Shown: one piece after another, positions 62,143-64,000 of the stretch | How positions within the stretch are numbered: the stretch's first letter is position 1 | Layout: each line of letters begins with the position of its first letter | NCBI RefSeq assembly: GCF_023511815.1 | Contig: NZ_JAIMAV010000005.1 | Span: 1-64,000 of the forward strand | DNA: 64,000 nt | Direction of reading: 5' to 3' | Source of the DNA: Alicyclobacillus sp. | Lineage (GTDB): Bacteria > Bacillota > Bacilli > Alicyclobacillales > Alicyclobacillaceae | Notes under the pieces: generated by a model | Database searches by the model: none | Told to the model about the DNA's origin: nothing | The model's input: the letters and a program-made list of their open reading frames with translations, nothing else | Translations under genes and position numbers: made by a program

Positions 62143-63236
62143 TCACCCGGGCACAGTTCCCGGTACACCTGCGTGAACGCCTCGGCCGAGCGCCGCCAGG
62201 AGAACGTCTGCGCGCGCCGCCGAGCGCCGTCGCTGAGGGCCTCCCAGCGGGCGCGGTCGGCCATCAGGGTGCGGATGGCCCGGGCGAAGGCGGCGGGATC
62301 GCGGTACTGTCGGACAAGGATGCCGCACGAGGCGTCGACGATTTCCGGGATGCCGCCCTGCCGGCTGGCGATGACCGGCACGCCGGCGGCCATCGCCTCC
62401 ACATTGACCAGGCCGAACGCCTCCGGCGCCTGCGAGGGGCAGACCAGGGCGTGCGCCCGCCAAAGACGGGGCGGCAGCTCGGCGGGCGGGACGAAACCCG
62501 TCCAGCGCACGGGCAACCCGCGCATCTGGATGCGCAGGCGGCGCTCGTACGCCGCTTCCCAGGGCGGGGTGCGGCCGACAAGGGTCAGGCGCACCGGGAT
62601 GTGCGTTTGCCTGAGCTGGCGCACGGCCTCGACCAGGACGTGCACGCCTTTTCCACGGATGACGCGGCCGACGTACAGGAGCCGGAACGGCGGCCACGCA
62701 CCGCGTTCACGGCCCTCGGGGAGGGCGAAGCGGGCCAGGTCCACGCCCGGGTGGATCACCACCGGGCGCCAATCCCCTCCATCCAACCGAAAGGTACGGG
62801 CGATCTCGCGCCGGAGGAAATCGCTGTTGAGGACCACCCGGTCCGCGTCACGCAGCACGCGGCGCGCCCGAGCGCGGTCGATGTGCCGCGGGCCGAGAAA
62901 CGTGGTGGAGTGCAGGTTGAGCAGCACCCGGGCGGAGGGCACGGCCCGCCGCACCCACGGCACGAAGTCCGGCCGGTTGTCCACCTGGACGACGTCGGGT
63001 TGCATCCGCCGCAACTCGGCCAGGCAGGCGCTGCGGTACGTCACCTTCTCCATCCCGGCCAGCCGGATGTGATTCCGGCAGGCGGCCTCTCCCGCCCCCG
63101 GCGACAGCAGGGTCGCGTCAATCCCCAGGCGATCCAATTCCCGAGCCAACGCCTCCAGGTAAATCTGAACCGAACCGCCGCGCACCGGCGGAATGGGCAA
63201 ACCCTCCGGCGCGACGAGCGCCACGCGCACGGCCAT
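62133..63236 (-). CDS. glycosyltransferase family 4
   Basis: MAVRVALVAPEGLPIPPVRGGSVQIYLEALARELDRLG; VCPSQAPEAFGLVNVEAMAAGVPVIASRQGGIPEIV. Confidence 0.92.
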   Translation of the reverse strand: MAVRVALVAPEGLPIPPVRGGSVQIYLEALARELDRLGIDATLLSPGAGEAACRNHIRLAGMEKVTYRSACLAELRRMQPDVVQVDNRPDFVPWVRRAVPSARVLLNLHSTTFLGPRHIDRARARRVLRDADRVVLNSDFLRREIARTFRLDGGDWRPVVIHPGVDLARFALPEGRERGAWPPFRLLYVGRVIRGKGVHVLVEAVRQLRQTHIPVRLTLVGRTPPWEAAYERRLRIQMRGLPVRWTGFVPPAELPPRLWRAHALVCPSQAPEAFGLVNVEAMAAGVPVIASRQGGIPEIVDASCGILVRQYRDPAAFARAIRTLMADRARWEALSDGARRRAQTFSWRRSAEAFTQVYRELCPGDQR

Positions 63237-63345
63237 CGGTGTCCCTCCCCGAAACAACGCCCAGCGCCGCATTCGACACAGGGTATGCACGTTTCGCGGG
63301 GATGGTCACATAGCGTGTATCATCTGCGCGCGGGGAGGCGTTCGT

Positions 63346-64000
63346 ATGCTCATCACCATCACGGGGGCCGCACCGGCCACGGTGCGGCCGCGGCGCAGGC
63401 ACCTGTGGTTCCGGTCGCTCGGCGAGGCGGCCGCCGCCTGGGACATGCCGCTGGTGGTCACGCCGCCCGCGGTGGCGGTGAAAGGTCTTCCGGATCACGT
63501 GACGGGGTGGATGTATGCGGGCGAGGCGGGGTGGCAACGCCGGCGGCTGGTCGTCCCCGAACGGGCGGTCGTGTACGACGCCATGTACCTGGAGGACCTG
63601 CGGCATCACCGGCGCGCTCACCGCCGCCTGACGGAAACGCTGGCCGAGTGCGGGATCGCCGCCTTCAACCCCGTGCTTCCGCCCAAGGACGAGGTGTACC
63701 GCCTGATCCTGGCGGATCGCGCCGCGCGCGACGTCCTGCCCCCGACCCGGTTTCGCGTCACCCCACGGGCGTTTCTGCAGTTGGCGGAGGCGTGGGGGGC
63801 CGCGTGGTGGAAACCGGTGTACGGTTCCGGGGGGCGGAATATGCTGTTCGTCCGCCCATTGGCGCGCGGACGCTGGTATGTGGCCGGAGAGCGCTTCTTC
63901 GGCCGGGCCATCCGGCGGGAGATGGACCGGGAGGACCTGTTGCGCCTGCTGTCGTTCAGCCTTCGCCACCGCCGGTACATGGCGCAGGGACACATCCCCC
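63346..64000 (+). CDS. YheC/YheD-like ATP-grasp (endospore coat-associated) protein, truncated by the window end
   Basis: Open frame to the window end (absent from the ORF track): MLITITGAAPATVRPRRRHLWFRSLGEAAAAWDMPLVV...NPVLPPKDEVYRLILADRAARDVLPPTRF...WWKPVYGSGGRNMLFV. Confidence 0.7.
   Translation, partial: MLITITGAAPATVRPRRRHLWFRSLGEAAAAWDMPLVVTPPAVAVKGLPDHVTGWMYAGEAGWQRRRLVVPERAVVYDAMYLEDLRHHRRAHRRLTETLAECGIAAFNPVLPPKDEVYRLILADRAARDVLPPTRFRVTPRAFLQLAEAWGAAWWKPVYGSGGRNMLFVRPLARGRWYVAGERFFGRAIRREMDREDLLRLLSFSLRHRRYMAQGHIP

Overview
64 kb of high-GC (~62-65% by eye) Bacilli-type chromosome. Spore-former markers (unsplit sigK, YheC/YheD-like ATP-grasp protein, YtpB-type tetraprenyl-beta-curcumene synthase, FadR-type regulator) suggest an Alicyclobacillaceae-like host; this is inferred, not tested. 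Most of the window is ordinary core genome: a complete sufCDSUB operon extended by a Rieske protein and an Rrf2 regulator, fadR-etfB-etfA, ald, pyrD, sodA, ispH, pncB, proline dehydrogenase, class II fumarase, three S9 peptidases, HtrA, RNase Z, isoaspartyl dipeptidase, and two sigma/anti-sigma type pairs. One IS1634-type transposase lies at the left edge. I found no CRISPR-Cas, prophage, tRNA/rRNA or clear defence island, and no convincing wholly new multi-gene system. The best second-look items are: a perfect FadR-type operator over a consensus promoter, with the regulator apparently lacking any ATG/GTG/TTG start and probably using ATC; two adjacent separate dynamin-like GTPases resembling a 'split DynA'; degenerate 12-bp minisatellites, one inside a yfhO-like membrane gene and one intergenic; a perfect palindrome in the spacer of the sodA promoter; a glycosyltransferase remnant apparently missing its catalytic core; a Cys/His-rich N-terminus on an ECF sigma factor; and a SUF operon with Rieske and Rrf2 extensions. 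Long ORFs antisense to conserved genes are treated as GC-driven artefacts. All coordinates and motifs were read by eye; no homology search was run.
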